Positions 33,984 to 42,897 of a stretch of 64,000 nucleotides of DNA are shown piece after piece. Positions within the stretch are counted from its first letter, which is position 1. The number at the start of each line of letters is the position of its first letter. The DNA is from Bacteroidales bacterium UBA5072 (lineage in GTDB: Bacteria > Bacteroidota > Bacteroidia > Bacteroidales > UBA10428), in NCBI GenBank assembly GCA_002415855.1, contig DIAS01000011.1, positions 41,113 to 105,112 on the forward strand, read 5' to 3'. Under the pieces are notes generated by a model, which did not search any database, had not been told where the DNA came from, and worked only from the letters and a program-made list of their open reading frames with translations. The translations under genes and the position numbers were made by a program.

Positions 33984-34913
33984 TCCCTTTGGGGCTGCAA
34001 CCTTCAGCCGCGCGATCCTTTTCTTTGTCACTACCGGCACCATCACCTGTAAAGCTTCCGGTACCACTTTAATCTTCAACTTTCCTCTGATTGTTTCCGG
34101 CTCGCCGTCAAGATGCAGGTTGATCTTGCGTTTGCCCTTACGCTTGAGACTTGCCTTTCTGATCCGCATAACTTCGAGGTAAGGACTCTGGTCGATGTTC
34201 TTGAAAAACAGCCTTAATCCGATGTCAAGAGTTGACGTTTTCGGGAAAGGCCGGAGTATGCACAGGTCAAGGTATCCATCGTCGATAACCGCATTTGGGG
34301 CGATATAGGCATTACCTCCGTATTGCCCGGAATTCGCAAACGTCACCATAAAAGCGTCAAGTTCCACTTTCTTGTTCTCGGTCTTCAGGATATAGGTCTT
34401 GGGAGAATATCCGATATACTGGTGGATGGTTGCCCTTACATAATTGATCATCCCCCTTTTGCTGGTGCTGGCGAATTTCTTACCCACCGAAGCATCAAAC
34501 CCGGTTCCGCAGGTACAGAAGAAATATCTGCCATTGACCTGCCCCGCGTCGATTAACTGAATATTGTGCTGCCTGATAACTTCCAAAGATGCATAAAGCT
34601 GCATCGGGATATGCAAATGCCTGGCCAGTCCGTTTCCTGAACCTGCCGGGATGATTCCAAATTTGCAGGGTGTGTTTACCAGTGCGGATGCCACTTCGTT
34701 GACCGTACCATCGCCTCCCACAGCCACAATACTGCTGTAACCTTCAATTATCTTTTGCAGGGCAATCTCATGGGCATGACCCCGGTATTCCGTAAAAATC
34801 ACCTCATAGAATCCCTCGGGGAAGGATGCAGCTATGGCATCTGAGACGACCTTTTTATGGCGTGTTCCGGCGATCGGATTAATGATAAATATGAGTTTGT
34901 GATCAGTAGGCAT
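33954..34913 (-). CDS. Diacylglycerol kinase family lipid kinase (YegS/DagK-like)
   Basis: 319 aa. Starts FIINPIAGTRHK (nucleotide-binding loop) and holds the catalytic GGDGTVNEVA motif near residue 62, then IPAGSGNGLARHL. The C-terminal beta-sandwich (about 130-300) contains DGYLDLCILRPF and HLDGEP, with acidic residues for structural metal. It phosphorylates diacylglycerol, sphingosine-type lipids or related substrates; Bacteroidota make sphingolipids, so a sphingoid substrate is possible. A basic tail ends the protein. Convergent overlap with lipB (30 nt), divergent from porQ. Confidence 0.92.
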   Translation of the reverse strand: MPTDHKLIFIINPIAGTRHKKVVSDAIAASFPEGFYEVIFTEYRGHAHEIALQKIIEGYSSIVAVGGDGTVNEVASALVNTPCKFGIIPAGSGNGLARHLHIPMQLYASLEVIRQHNIQLIDAGQVNGRYFFCTCGTGFDASVGKKFASTSKRGMINYVRATIHQYIGYSPKTYILKTENKKVELDAFMVTFANSGQYGGNAYIAPNAVIDDGYLDLCILRPFPKTSTLDIGLRLFFKNIDQSPYLEVMRIRKASLKRKGKRKINLHLDGEPETIRGKLKIKVVPEALQVMVPVVTKKRIARLKVAAPKGLKKFQPKEP

Positions 34914-35000
34914 TTCCGTGACGGGTTGTCAGCAATTTGTATCGAAATATATCAAATTATCTGAACAATAACACCTAAATTTACCCGTTTTCCGATTTCA

Positions 35001-36086
35001 ATGAGCTGCAAACGAAATAATTCCTGTAAAACGCTGATTTTGTTACCGGCCCTGTGCCTGATGAACCTGCTTAACCCGCATTTTTCTTGGGGACAGCCCG
35101 GTGGTAAAGCTTATCAGTTCCTGGAAATGACTAATTCTGCCCGGGTTGCAGCCCTCGGCGGCGATGCTGTTGCCATTTCAGACGATGACCCTGATCTGGC
35201 CTATCATAACCCTTCCCTGCTTACACGGGAGATGCATCACCACCTTACCCTGAACTATGTGAATTACTTTGCCGGTATAAATTACGGATACGCATCCGCA
35301 GCTGCACGTTTGGGCAGAAAGGGCACCATTGCAGGCGGAATCCATTACCTGAACTACGGTAAATTCCAGGGTGCCGATGAAAACGGGATCCTTACAGGCA
35401 CCTTCAGAGCTGCCGATTATTCCATAAACATCATGTATTCCCGTCCTATTGATTCATTGTGGCAAATTGGTTTCACAACAAAATCAATCTATTCCGACCT
35501 GGAAGTGTATAATTCCTCCGCCATAGCATTTGACGCCGGAATAACCTATCATAATCCCCGATCGAGGTTTACGGCAGGTCTTGTATTGCGAAATATGGGA
35601 TTCCAGGTCGACGCATATTATGCTGAAGGAACCGGAGGATCGCTTCCCTTTAATATTGCTCTTGGCATTTCACAAGGTCTCCAATATGCACCTCTTACGT
35701 TTTATATCATGGCTGATCACCTTGAAAAATGGGACCTGACTTACACCACTGACGAGGAAAAGGAAAGCAGCATGGATTCGTTTTCAGGTGAGTCCTCTTC
35801 AAAAAGTGATTTCGATATTGCAGTTGACAAGTTTATGCGACATATCATAGTCGGTACCGAGTTCAACCTGGGTAAGAACCTTACCTTACGCGGCGGATAC
35901 CATTACCGCCGTCGCCAGGAAATGAAGATCGATACCAAGCCTGGCATGGTAGGTTTTTCATGGGGTGTCGGCTTGAAAGTCTCCAGGTTCCGCATAAGCT
36001 ATGGACACGCTGTCTTTCACCTCGCCGGCGGAACCAACCAGTTCTCTTTCAGCATGAACCTTGATGAATTCAACAAAAAGTTCTGA
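35001..36086 (+). CDS. porQ: Type IX secretion system protein PorQ
   Basis: 361 aa with a signal peptide ending near SWGQ. The mature start KAYQFLEMTNSARVAALGGD and AISDDDPDLAYHNPSLL are the PorQ/PorV-like (FadL-type barrel) opening. The barrel ends with FSMNLDEFNKKF. PorQ anchors PorZ of the attachment complex that fixes T9SS cargo to the cell surface. The order porQ-cmk-ispH-pfkA is typical of Bacteroidota. The window has no other T9SS core gene, which is normal because they are scattered. Start codon is well placed and divergent from the lipid kinase. Confidence 0.9.
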   Translation: MSCKRNNSCKTLILLPALCLMNLLNPHFSWGQPGGKAYQFLEMTNSARVAALGGDAVAISDDDPDLAYHNPSLLTREMHHHLTLNYVNYFAGINYGYASAAARLGRKGTIAGGIHYLNYGKFQGADENGILTGTFRAADYSINIMYSRPIDSLWQIGFTTKSIYSDLEVYNSSAIAFDAGITYHNPRSRFTAGLVLRNMGFQVDAYYAEGTGGSLPFNIALGISQGLQYAPLTFYIMADHLEKWDLTYTTDEEKESSMDSFSGESSSKSDFDIAVDKFMRHIIVGTEFNLGKNLTLRGGYHYRRRQEMKIDTKPGMVGFSWGVGLKVSRFRISYGHAVFHLAGGTNQFSFSMNLDEFNKKF

Positions 36087-36089
36087 ACC

Positions 36090-36791
36090 ATGAAACAGCC
36101 TCAAACCAGTATTATTGCCGTGGATGGCTATTCTTCATGCGGTAAAAGTACGTTTGCCAGGCTGATCGCCCGCGAACTGAATTACACCTATATTGACAGC
36201 GGTGCCATGTACCGTGCTGCAGCCTTGTACTTCATCGAAAACAACCTGCTCCTTGACGGTGATCCTGATCATAAAAACCTCCAGCATTCCCTTGAAAGGA
36301 TCAATATCCGGTTTATCCTTAACCTCCAGACGGGACTGCAGGATACCTGGCTGAACGGTAAAAATGTGGAATCTGCTATCAGGGGTATCGAAGTTTCTGC
36401 CATCGTCAGTAAAATAAGTCAGATCAGTGAAGTTCGCCAGAAAATGGTGGGACTGCAAAGGAAGATTGGGGAACAGGGAGGGGTCGTCATGGATGGCCGT
36501 GACATCGGAACTGTTGTCTTCCCTGATGCCAGGCTGAAGATCTTCATGACAGCAGATACAAACGTACGTGCCCGGAGACGCTACAAGGAGCTTACTGAAA
36601 AGGGACTGGATGTCGAACTCAAAGAAATCATTGAAAATATCCGCATGCGTGATTATGAAGATGAAAACAGAAAAGAAAGCCCGCTCCGGAAGGCTGATGA
36701 TGCCATATTGCTCGACAACAGCCACATGACTATTGATAAGCAAATGGAATGGTTTCGTGAATTATGGAAAAAAACCTGCCATGAACATTGA
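36090..36791 (+). CDS. cmk: Cytidylate kinase
   Basis: 233 aa. Phosphorylates CMP and dCMP with ATP. P-loop: GYSSCGKSTFA near residues 13-23; NMP site YIDSGAMYRAAALY; DGRDIGTVVFPDA; lid region RARRRYKELTEKG. Cytoplasmic. Follows porQ by 3 bp and overlaps ispH by 11 nt (ispH ATG at 36781), a compact operon. Confidence 0.97.
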   Translation: MKQPQTSIIAVDGYSSCGKSTFARLIARELNYTYIDSGAMYRAAALYFIENNLLLDGDPDHKNLQHSLERINIRFILNLQTGLQDTWLNGKNVESAIRGIEVSAIVSKISQISEVRQKMVGLQRKIGEQGGVVMDGRDIGTVVFPDARLKIFMTADTNVRARRRYKELTEKGLDVELKEIIENIRMRDYEDENRKESPLRKADDAILLDNSHMTIDKQMEWFRELWKKTCHEH

Positions 36792-37668
36792 AATCGATCC
36801 GCATGCCGGATTTTGCTTTGGGGTTACCCGCGTGGTAAACAAAGCGGAGGAAATTATCAGGGAACAAGGACAGCTATATTGTCTGGGAGAGATTGTTCAC
36901 AACCAGAAAGAGATTGAAAGGCTGGAAAAGATCGGATTGAAAACCATCACTTACGAGGAATACCTCACCCTTTCCAATTGCCGGGTGCTGATCAGGGCAC
37001 ATGGTGAACCTCCTGAAACCTATATGCACGCTAAAAAGAACAATATCGATCTGATCGATGGTACCTGTCCCATTGTACTCCGGCTCCAAAGCAAAATCAA
37101 AAATGACTATTTTCAAAACCATGAACAGGGCATACAATTTGTAATTTTCGGAAAGAAGGACCATGCCGAAGTGCGCGGACTGGCAGGACAAACGGATTAC
37201 CAGACCATCATTGTGGAATCCGAGGATGACCTCCGGAAAATCGACTTTTCCAGGCCGGTTCACCTGTATGCCCAGACAACCATGGGGACTGACAAATACA
37301 AGCACCTGCAGGATGTCCTTCTGCAACGTGCCATGGCAGCAGGAACAGGCAATCATTCCCTGAAATGTACAAATTCAATCTGCAACCAGGTTGCAGGCAG
37401 GATCCCAAAACTTAAAGAATTCTGCACCCGCCATGATCTTGTGCTCTTTGTCAGCTACCGGCAAAGTTCTAATGGCAAACTGCTTTTTGCACAGTGCAAA
37501 TCGGTGAATGATAAAACCTATTTTGTATCTGAAACCGTTGATATCCAGCATGAATGGTTTGAGAATACCGTCAACATCGGAATTACCGGTGCCACCTCAA
37601 CACCCAGATGGCTACTGGAAGAGTTTGCAGCTAAGATCAGGAATAGCAATATGCAGTTCATAGGATAG
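36781..37668 (+). CDS. ispH: 4-hydroxy-3-methylbut-2-enyl diphosphate reductase IspH
   Basis: 295 aa from the ATG at 36781, chosen because the protein then begins MNIEIDPHAGFCFGV like other IspH; a longer frame starts inside cmk. It makes IPP and DMAPP, the last step of the MEP pathway, using a [4Fe-4S] cluster. Ligands C12 (GFCFGV), C96 (GTCPIV) and C201 (NSICNQ) are in the expected places, with H40, H74 and the TTMG segment (T166-T167). An extra Cys at 196 is present. Overlaps cmk by 11 nt. Confidence 0.96.
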   Translation: MNIEIDPHAGFCFGVTRVVNKAEEIIREQGQLYCLGEIVHNQKEIERLEKIGLKTITYEEYLTLSNCRVLIRAHGEPPETYMHAKKNNIDLIDGTCPIVLRLQSKIKNDYFQNHEQGIQFVIFGKKDHAEVRGLAGQTDYQTIIVESEDDLRKIDFSRPVHLYAQTTMGTDKYKHLQDVLLQRAMAAGTGNHSLKCTNSICNQVAGRIPKLKEFCTRHDLVLFVSYRQSSNGKLLFAQCKSVNDKTYFVSETVDIQHEWFENTVNIGITGATSTPRWLLEEFAAKIRNSNMQFIG

Positions 37669-37702
37669 CTTTAACATCAGATTATTCATTACCTCAAATT
37701 CA

Positions 37703-38677
37703 ATGGAAGAAATAAAAAAAATCGGTATTCTGACCTCTGGCGGGGATGCTCCCGGTATGAATGCTGCCATAAGGGCCGTCGTACGTGCCGGTATTCATGA
37801 GGGATTCGATGTATTCGGCATCAGGCGCGGATATATGGGCATGATCGAAGGGGATATCATCCCCCTGACTTCACAGCTGGTCAGTGGCATCATCCAGAAA
37901 GGCGGAACAATCCTCCAGACAGCACGTTGTAAGGAGTTTATGTCGTATGAAGGCCGAAAAAAGGCCTACGATGAACTGGTAAGGTTCGGTATCCAGGCTG
38001 TGATTGTCATTGGCGGTGACGGTTCTTTTACAGGAGCCAGCATCATGACAAAAGAATTTGATATTCCCTTTATCGGGATCCCGGGGACAATCGACAATGA
38101 TCTGTTCGGCACCGATTATACCATCGGTTATGATACAGCCCTGAATACTGTTGTTGAGGCTGTTGATAAGATCAGGGATACTGCCAGCTCCCACGGCCGG
38201 ATATTCTTTGTGGAAGTGATGGGCAAAGAAGCCGGATTCGTTGCACTGCGAAGCGGTATTGCCTGCGGTGCGGAGGGAATTCTTGTTCCTGAGGAAAAAG
38301 GACAGATGGAGAAACTCAGAAAATACCTTGCCGAACGTGCACGGTCAAAGAAATCAAGTATTATCCTGGTGGCTGAGGGAGACGAGGAAGGCGGCGCAAT
38401 ACCGATTGCCAGAATAATCCGGAACGAGTTTCCTGAACTTGATATCAGGACTACCATCCTGGGACATATTCAGCGGGGCGGCTCACCGTCAGCCTTCGAC
38501 CGTGTGACCGCCAGCCGCATGGGAGCTGCCGCTATTGATGCACTGCTGGATGATCAGAAAAGTATCATGATCGGGATGGTCAACAATGAAATTGTTCATG
38601 TCCCCCTCAGCAAAACCGTTAAACTTCACAAGGATCTCGACTTCGACCTGCTGAAACTGGCGGAGATCCTGATTTGA
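37703..38677 (+). CDS. pfkA: 6-phosphofructokinase PfkA
   Basis: 324 aa, the normal ATP-dependent bacterial length. Signatures: TSGGDAPGMNAAIRAVVR (12-28), VIGGDGSFTGA, PGTIDNDLFGTDYTIG with the catalytic Asp, and GHIQRGGSPSAFDR. The GGDGS sequence (rather than GGDDT) is that of ATP-dependent enzymes. Catalyses the committed glycolytic step in the cytoplasm. 34 bp after ispH. Its stop codon is followed by two octamer arrays before priA. Confidence 0.97.
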   Translation: MEEIKKIGILTSGGDAPGMNAAIRAVVRAGIHEGFDVFGIRRGYMGMIEGDIIPLTSQLVSGIIQKGGTILQTARCKEFMSYEGRKKAYDELVRFGIQAVIVIGGDGSFTGASIMTKEFDIPFIGIPGTIDNDLFGTDYTIGYDTALNTVVEAVDKIRDTASSHGRIFFVEVMGKEAGFVALRSGIACGAEGILVPEEKGQMEKLRKYLAERARSKKSSIILVAEGDEEGGAIPIARIIRNEFPELDIRTTILGHIQRGGSPSAFDRVTASRMGAAAIDALLDDQKSIMIGMVNNEIVHVPLSKTVKLHKDLDFDLLKLAEILI

Positions 38678-38682
38678 GACCA

Positions 38683-38706
38683 ATGTGCAAATGTGCAAAT
38701 GTGCAA
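38683..38706. repeat. Tandem octamer ATGTGCAA x3
   Basis: Three perfect ATGTGCAA units 5 bp after the pfkA stop codon, then a partial ATG. Intergenic. Confidence 0.85.
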
Positions 38707-38727
38707 ATGATCTGGTTTTTCTGTTTG

Positions 38728-38765
38728 CTCATTGGCTCATTGGCATATTGGTAAATTGGTAAATT
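38728..38765. repeat. Tandem octamer NNNATTGG x4
   Basis: CTCATTGG, CTCATTGG, CATATTGG, TAAATTGG, then TAAATT: four octamers sharing ATTGG, ending 9 bp before the priA ATG. It may place repeat sequence in the priA leader. Confidence 0.8.
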
Positions 38766-38774
38766 TTTAAGTCA

Positions 38775-40790
38775 ATGGAATTCCCCCGCTATATCGACAT
38801 CCTCCTACCCCTTCCCGTACCAGGCACCTTTACATACATGGTTAGCGAAGAACAGGCAGGGATTGTGAAGCCAGGGGTCAGGGTAACTGTTCCTTTCGGC
38901 AAAAAGAAGACCTATACAGCCCTTGTGATGAGTATGCACGATCAGCCGCCGGCTGAACATGAGGCCCGGGAAATCCTTGCTGTGCTCGATCAGGAACCGG
39001 TTGTACTCGATACGCAAATCACACTCTGGAATTGGATCAGTGAATACTATATGTGTACTCCCGGTGAGGTTTTTAAAGCAGCGCTTCCGGAAAGCCTCAG
39101 ACTAAGCAGAAAACTCAGAAAAAAGAAAACAGAAGACCTGCCGTCTGCGACCCTGTCACAGCTCAATCCACCCCAGCAGAGAGCCCTCCTTGAAATAAAA
39201 GAAGCTTTTGCCAAATCGGACGTTGCCTTGCTGCATGGTGTGACCTCCAGCGGAAAAACCGAGATTTATATCCATCTGATCCGGGAAACCATCGACCAGG
39301 GGAAACAGGTGCTTTACCTGCTACCGGAAATTGCCCTGACTACCCAGATCATTTCCAGGCTTAAGGCAGTATTCGGATCGTCTATTGCCGTTTACCATTC
39401 CCGGTCCACGGACACCGATCGCATCAGGACCTGGAACAGACTTCTACAGGCAGGCAGGGAAGATGAAAATGCCTTGCAGATCATCCTGGGTGTACGTTCT
39501 TCGGTATTCCTGCCATACAGTAATCCCGGCCTTATCATCATTGATGAGGAACATGAAAACACCTACAAACAGTTCGATCCAGCTCCCCGCTATCATGCCC
39601 GCGACACAGCCATTATGCTGGCTCAGCAGCAGGGGGCCAAAGTGTTGCTGGGCACTGCCACACCGTCGGTCGAAACGTATTATAACTGCATGACCGGTAA
39701 ATACCAGCTCATTAATCTCAACGAACGGTACCTAAATCTTGAACTTCCGGAGATCACCGTTGTCAATACAAGGGAATTGCATCGCCGCAAACAGATGCAG
39801 TCGCACTTTTCTCCTGCCTTGCTCGATGCAATAGGAACGGTGCTGAAAAACGGCGAACAGGTCATTCTTTTTCAGAATCGCCGGGGATTTTCGCTTTTCC
39901 TGGAATGTGAGCAATGCGGCGAGGTTCCCCGCTGCCGGCATTGCGATGTCAGCCTTACATACCACAAAAAAAGCAACCGCCTCAGATGCCATTACTGCAG
40001 TTTTAGCATTCCCGTTCCGGCCTCCTGCCCGGCATGCAATCATAGTAACCTGCAAATGAAAGGTTTTGGCACCGAGAAGATCGAGGAGGAAATTGCTCTG
40101 TTCTTTCCCTCCGCAAAGGTTGAACGCATGGATCTTGATGCTGCCCGAAGCCGGAGATCCTATGAAAATATGATAGCCCGTTTCGAAATGAAGGAATCCG
40201 ATATCCTCGTTGGAACGCAGATGGTATCAAAAGGTCTTGATTTTGATAATGTCAAGCTGGTTGGCATCATGAATGCCGATACAATGCTTAACTATCCCGA
40301 TTTCAGGGCACATGAGCGAAGCTTCCAGCTAATGGCACAGGTCAGCGGACGGGCTGGTCGCAAAAACAGCCGGGGTTCTGTGATCATTCAGACTTCCGAC
40401 CATCAGCACCCTGTCATTACCCGAGTGATACAAAATGACTATGTGGCGCTCTACAATGATCAGCTAGAGGAACGAAGAAGATTCACTTATCCCCCTTTCT
40501 GCAGACTGGTGGAAATAACGCTGAAGCATAGGAACAGGAATGAACTTGACAAGGCGGCGGGCACTCTGGCAAACCTTCTCCGGCAATCAATCCGGGCAAA
40601 AATAATGGGCCCCGAATATCCGCTGATAAGCCGCATTCAGAACCTTTACCTGAAAAGTATGCTGGTGAAGATAGAAAGGGGTAAAAACCTACCTGTTGTT
40701 AAACAGCAGATTGTTGACTGTATCCGCGGGCAACTGGTTAACCCTGAATTCCGGTCAGTGCAGTACACCATCGATGTGGATCCCTATTAA
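38775..40790 (+). CDS. priA: Primosomal protein N' (PriA helicase), compact form
   Basis: 671 aa, shorter than the family (E. coli 732; many Bacteroidota about 800). The 3' DNA-binding domain covers residues 1-105 (PRYIDILLPLPVPGTFTYMV). The helicase begins at LNPPQQRAL (130) with Walker A GVTSSGKTE (155-163), DEEH and LLGTATPS. Eight Cys bind two zincs: CEQC, CRHC, CHYC, CPAC. GTQMVSKGLDFDNV and SGRAGRK follow. The spacing from the N-domain to Walker A is about 70 residues shorter than in E. coli, so the winged-helix domain appears absent. Restarts stalled replication forks. Confidence 0.94.
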   Translation: MEFPRYIDILLPLPVPGTFTYMVSEEQAGIVKPGVRVTVPFGKKKTYTALVMSMHDQPPAEHEAREILAVLDQEPVVLDTQITLWNWISEYYMCTPGEVFKAALPESLRLSRKLRKKKTEDLPSATLSQLNPPQQRALLEIKEAFAKSDVALLHGVTSSGKTEIYIHLIRETIDQGKQVLYLLPEIALTTQIISRLKAVFGSSIAVYHSRSTDTDRIRTWNRLLQAGREDENALQIILGVRSSVFLPYSNPGLIIIDEEHENTYKQFDPAPRYHARDTAIMLAQQQGAKVLLGTATPSVETYYNCMTGKYQLINLNERYLNLELPEITVVNTRELHRRKQMQSHFSPALLDAIGTVLKNGEQVILFQNRRGFSLFLECEQCGEVPRCRHCDVSLTYHKKSNRLRCHYCSFSIPVPASCPACNHSNLQMKGFGTEKIEEEIALFFPSAKVERMDLDAARSRRSYENMIARFEMKESDILVGTQMVSKGLDFDNVKLVGIMNADTMLNYPDFRAHERSFQLMAQVSGRAGRKNSRGSVIIQTSDHQHPVITRVIQNDYVALYNDQLEERRRFTYPPFCRLVEITLKHRNRNELDKAAGTLANLLRQSIRAKIMGPEYPLISRIQNLYLKSMLVKIERGKNLPVVKQQIVDCIRGQLVNPEFRSVQYTIDVDPY

Positions 40791-40801
40791 AAGGCCCTGT
40801 T

Positions 40802-41473
40802 ATGAGAATAATCGCCCTCTCCGATCTCCATGCACGGACATCTGTAATACCCTATCTCGCCGGCCAGCTGCAAAAGGCTCACCAGGTGCTCCTCTGCGGC
40901 GATATTACTCACTTCGGCAGGGAAAACGAAATGAGAACCATTGTTCAGCAAATCCACAGCAGCAATTCCCGAATCTTTGCCGTCACCGGCAATTGCGATT
41001 ATCCTGTCACCGAGAAATACCTGGCCGATGAAGGACTTGCCCTGAATGCCCGGATCAGGGAATATCTTGGCTATCAATGGCTTGGTTTGAGCGGATCGCT
41101 ACCCTGTCCAGGCAGGACACCCCAGGAATATACTGAAGAGGAATACGAAGCACGCTTGAACAACCTTTGCCCCGATCCTGATAGACCGTTGATCCTGGTC
41201 TCTCACCAACCTCCCTATGGCACCCTGAACGATCAGGTATCTCCAGGTTTCCATGTCGGCAGCAGGGCAATCCGACAATTTATCGAATTGAACCGGCCCG
41301 TGATCTGCTTTACTGGTCATATACACGAAGGCATAGCCATTGATAGGATAGGTGAAACGGTTATTGTGAATCCGGGGCCCGCTGCCAAGGGGAATTATGC
41401 TGTTGCCGATATGGAAGGAAAAGAAATAATAAATGTACAACTGCGCAACCTTTTCTCAGAAGAATTGATCTAA
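40802..41473 (+). CDS. Calcineurin-like metallophosphoesterase
   Basis: 223 aa. Metal-ligand motifs in order: SDLHA (7-11), CGDITHFG, TGNCDYP, SHQPPYGT and GHIHEG. This is the YfcE/MJ0936-type phosphodiesterase fold with two divalent metals. Substrate unknown; cytoplasmic. It starts 11 bp after priA and may be co-transcribed. About 35 bp separate it from the VWA lipoprotein gene. Confidence 0.9.
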   Translation: MRIIALSDLHARTSVIPYLAGQLQKAHQVLLCGDITHFGRENEMRTIVQQIHSSNSRIFAVTGNCDYPVTEKYLADEGLALNARIREYLGYQWLGLSGSLPCPGRTPQEYTEEEYEARLNNLCPDPDRPLILVSHQPPYGTLNDQVSPGFHVGSRAIRQFIELNRPVICFTGHIHEGIAIDRIGETVIVNPGPAAKGNYAVADMEGKEIINVQLRNLFSEELI

Positions 41474-41508
41474 AAGAAGACCCATAACCTGTAACTAAAA
41501 CTTCTTTT

Positions 41509-42729
41509 ATGAAAAAATCTTTTATCCTGATCCCGGCAGTCTTTATTGCCCTGATAATATACAGCTGTACCAAGGAAAGCGGTGACATTGGTTATACCGA
41601 TAAGAACGGCGGCTCCGAAAGCATGTATGACGGCCTCTCAGGTGGATTCACCGGGACCGGATCCGATCCAGGTACCAATACAGGTGATTCCACACAAGTG
41701 GAGCCGGTTGATCCGGGCCAGATTACCGCAGCTGAGTGGAATGACCTCGTGGAATGGGATTTCTGGATTAACCTGGGCCAAAATGAGGAATTCAACAAAG
41801 CCCAGGAAAACTGGGAGTTCTTTCCCCTCAGGAGATATTCCGTTCTGGTGAAGGACAATATTGCCGATCCCCTGATCGACTGTGAGGTTACCATGAAAAA
41901 CCTGCAGGGGGATGTGCTGTGGAAGACCCGCACCGACAACCAGGGTAAGGCAGAGTTGTGGCTCGACATGAACGGGGGTTCCAGTGGACAGCCAACAATT
42001 TCAGTATCATACAAAGGACAGGTGGTTACCCTGGTAGATCCAAAGGTTTACGAAGATGGTATGAATGAAGTCACCATGGCAACAAAAGGTACCGAGGAAC
42101 TGAAAGCAGACATACTTTTTGTCGTAGATGCCACAGGATCAATGGGAGATGAGATCAATTACCTGAAATCGGAATTGCTTGACGTTATTGAACGGGTTGA
42201 AAGTTTGAATTCTCAGCTCACGCTAAGGATCGGATCTGTCTTTTACCGGGATGAAGGAGATGATTATCTCACCCGCGTGTCACCCTTCTCCACGCTCCTC
42301 AACCAGACCCTCACTTTTATCGGGAATCAGAATGCATCAGGCGGCGGAGATTATGAGGAGGCTGTACATACTGCACTGAATACAGCTGTCACCCAATTAA
42401 GCTGGAGCGATAATGCAAGGGCCAGGCTGCTGTTTTTGGTGCTCGATGCCCCGCCACATCCTACAACATCCGTGGTCAATGACCTGAATGACATTATCAG
42501 AACCACTGCCGAAAAGGGTATTAAGATCATTCCCATATCTGCCAGCGGCATTGACAAGGATACCGAGTTCCTTTTCAGGTTCTTTGCAGCGGCCACCAAC
42601 GGGACCTATGTCTTTATTACCAACGACAGCGGCATTGGTGGTGAACATATTGCGGCAACGGTGGGTGATTATGAGGTGGAACTGCTGAATGATCTGATCG
42701 TAAGATTGATCGACAAGAATACCCGGTAA
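41509..42729 (+). CDS. Lipoprotein with von Willebrand factor A domain
   Basis: 406 aa. Signal peptide with lipobox IIYSC (C20). A Gly/Ser/Thr-rich linker (21-75), a beta-sandwich resembling carboxypeptidase-regulatory repeats (about 108-190) and a VWA domain (200-400). The MIDAS opening DATGS is at 207-211, with later Thr/Asp loop GGGDYEEAV. The VWA should bind a metal-dependent partner at the cell envelope. No enzymatic motif. A strong terminator-like hairpin follows at 42783. Confidence 0.88.
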   Translation: MKKSFILIPAVFIALIIYSCTKESGDIGYTDKNGGSESMYDGLSGGFTGTGSDPGTNTGDSTQVEPVDPGQITAAEWNDLVEWDFWINLGQNEEFNKAQENWEFFPLRRYSVLVKDNIADPLIDCEVTMKNLQGDVLWKTRTDNQGKAELWLDMNGGSSGQPTISVSYKGQVVTLVDPKVYEDGMNEVTMATKGTEELKADILFVVDATGSMGDEINYLKSELLDVIERVESLNSQLTLRIGSVFYRDEGDDYLTRVSPFSTLLNQTLTFIGNQNASGGGDYEEAVHTALNTAVTQLSWSDNARARLLFLVLDAPPHPTTSVVNDLNDIIRTTAEKGIKIIPISASGIDKDTEFLFRFFAAATNGTYVFITNDSGIGGEHIAATVGDYEVELLNDLIVRLIDKNTR

Positions 42730-42782
42730 ATAGTCCTTTAAAAAGGCTTAGAGCAGGCAGCCTCGATAGCTGCAAAATCATG

Positions 42783-42812
42783 ATGAGCGCAGTTCCAACT
42801 GCGCTCATTTGT
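42783..42812 (+). terminator. Rho-independent terminator after the VWA lipoprotein
   Basis: ATGAGCGCAGTT and AACTGCGCTCAT form a perfect 12-bp stem with a CC loop, followed by TTGTT. The T-run is short, but the stem is strong. Confidence 0.75.
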
Positions 42813-42868
42813 TAAATAATGTTATTAATATTGATCATTCCATCTTTTTTTTTCTAATTGTTTATACT

Positions 42869-42889
42869 TTAGTAAATACAATTTACTAA
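42869..42889. promoter_or_regulatory. Perfect 9-bp palindrome before tldD, operator candidate
   Basis: TTAGTAAAT (42869-42877), ACA, ATTTACTAA (42881-42889), 8 bp before the tldD ATG. TACTTTAG (42865-42872), a one-mismatch -7 element, overlaps its left arm. The position fits a repressor site. Confidence 0.5.
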
Positions 42890-42897
42890 CAACTCAA

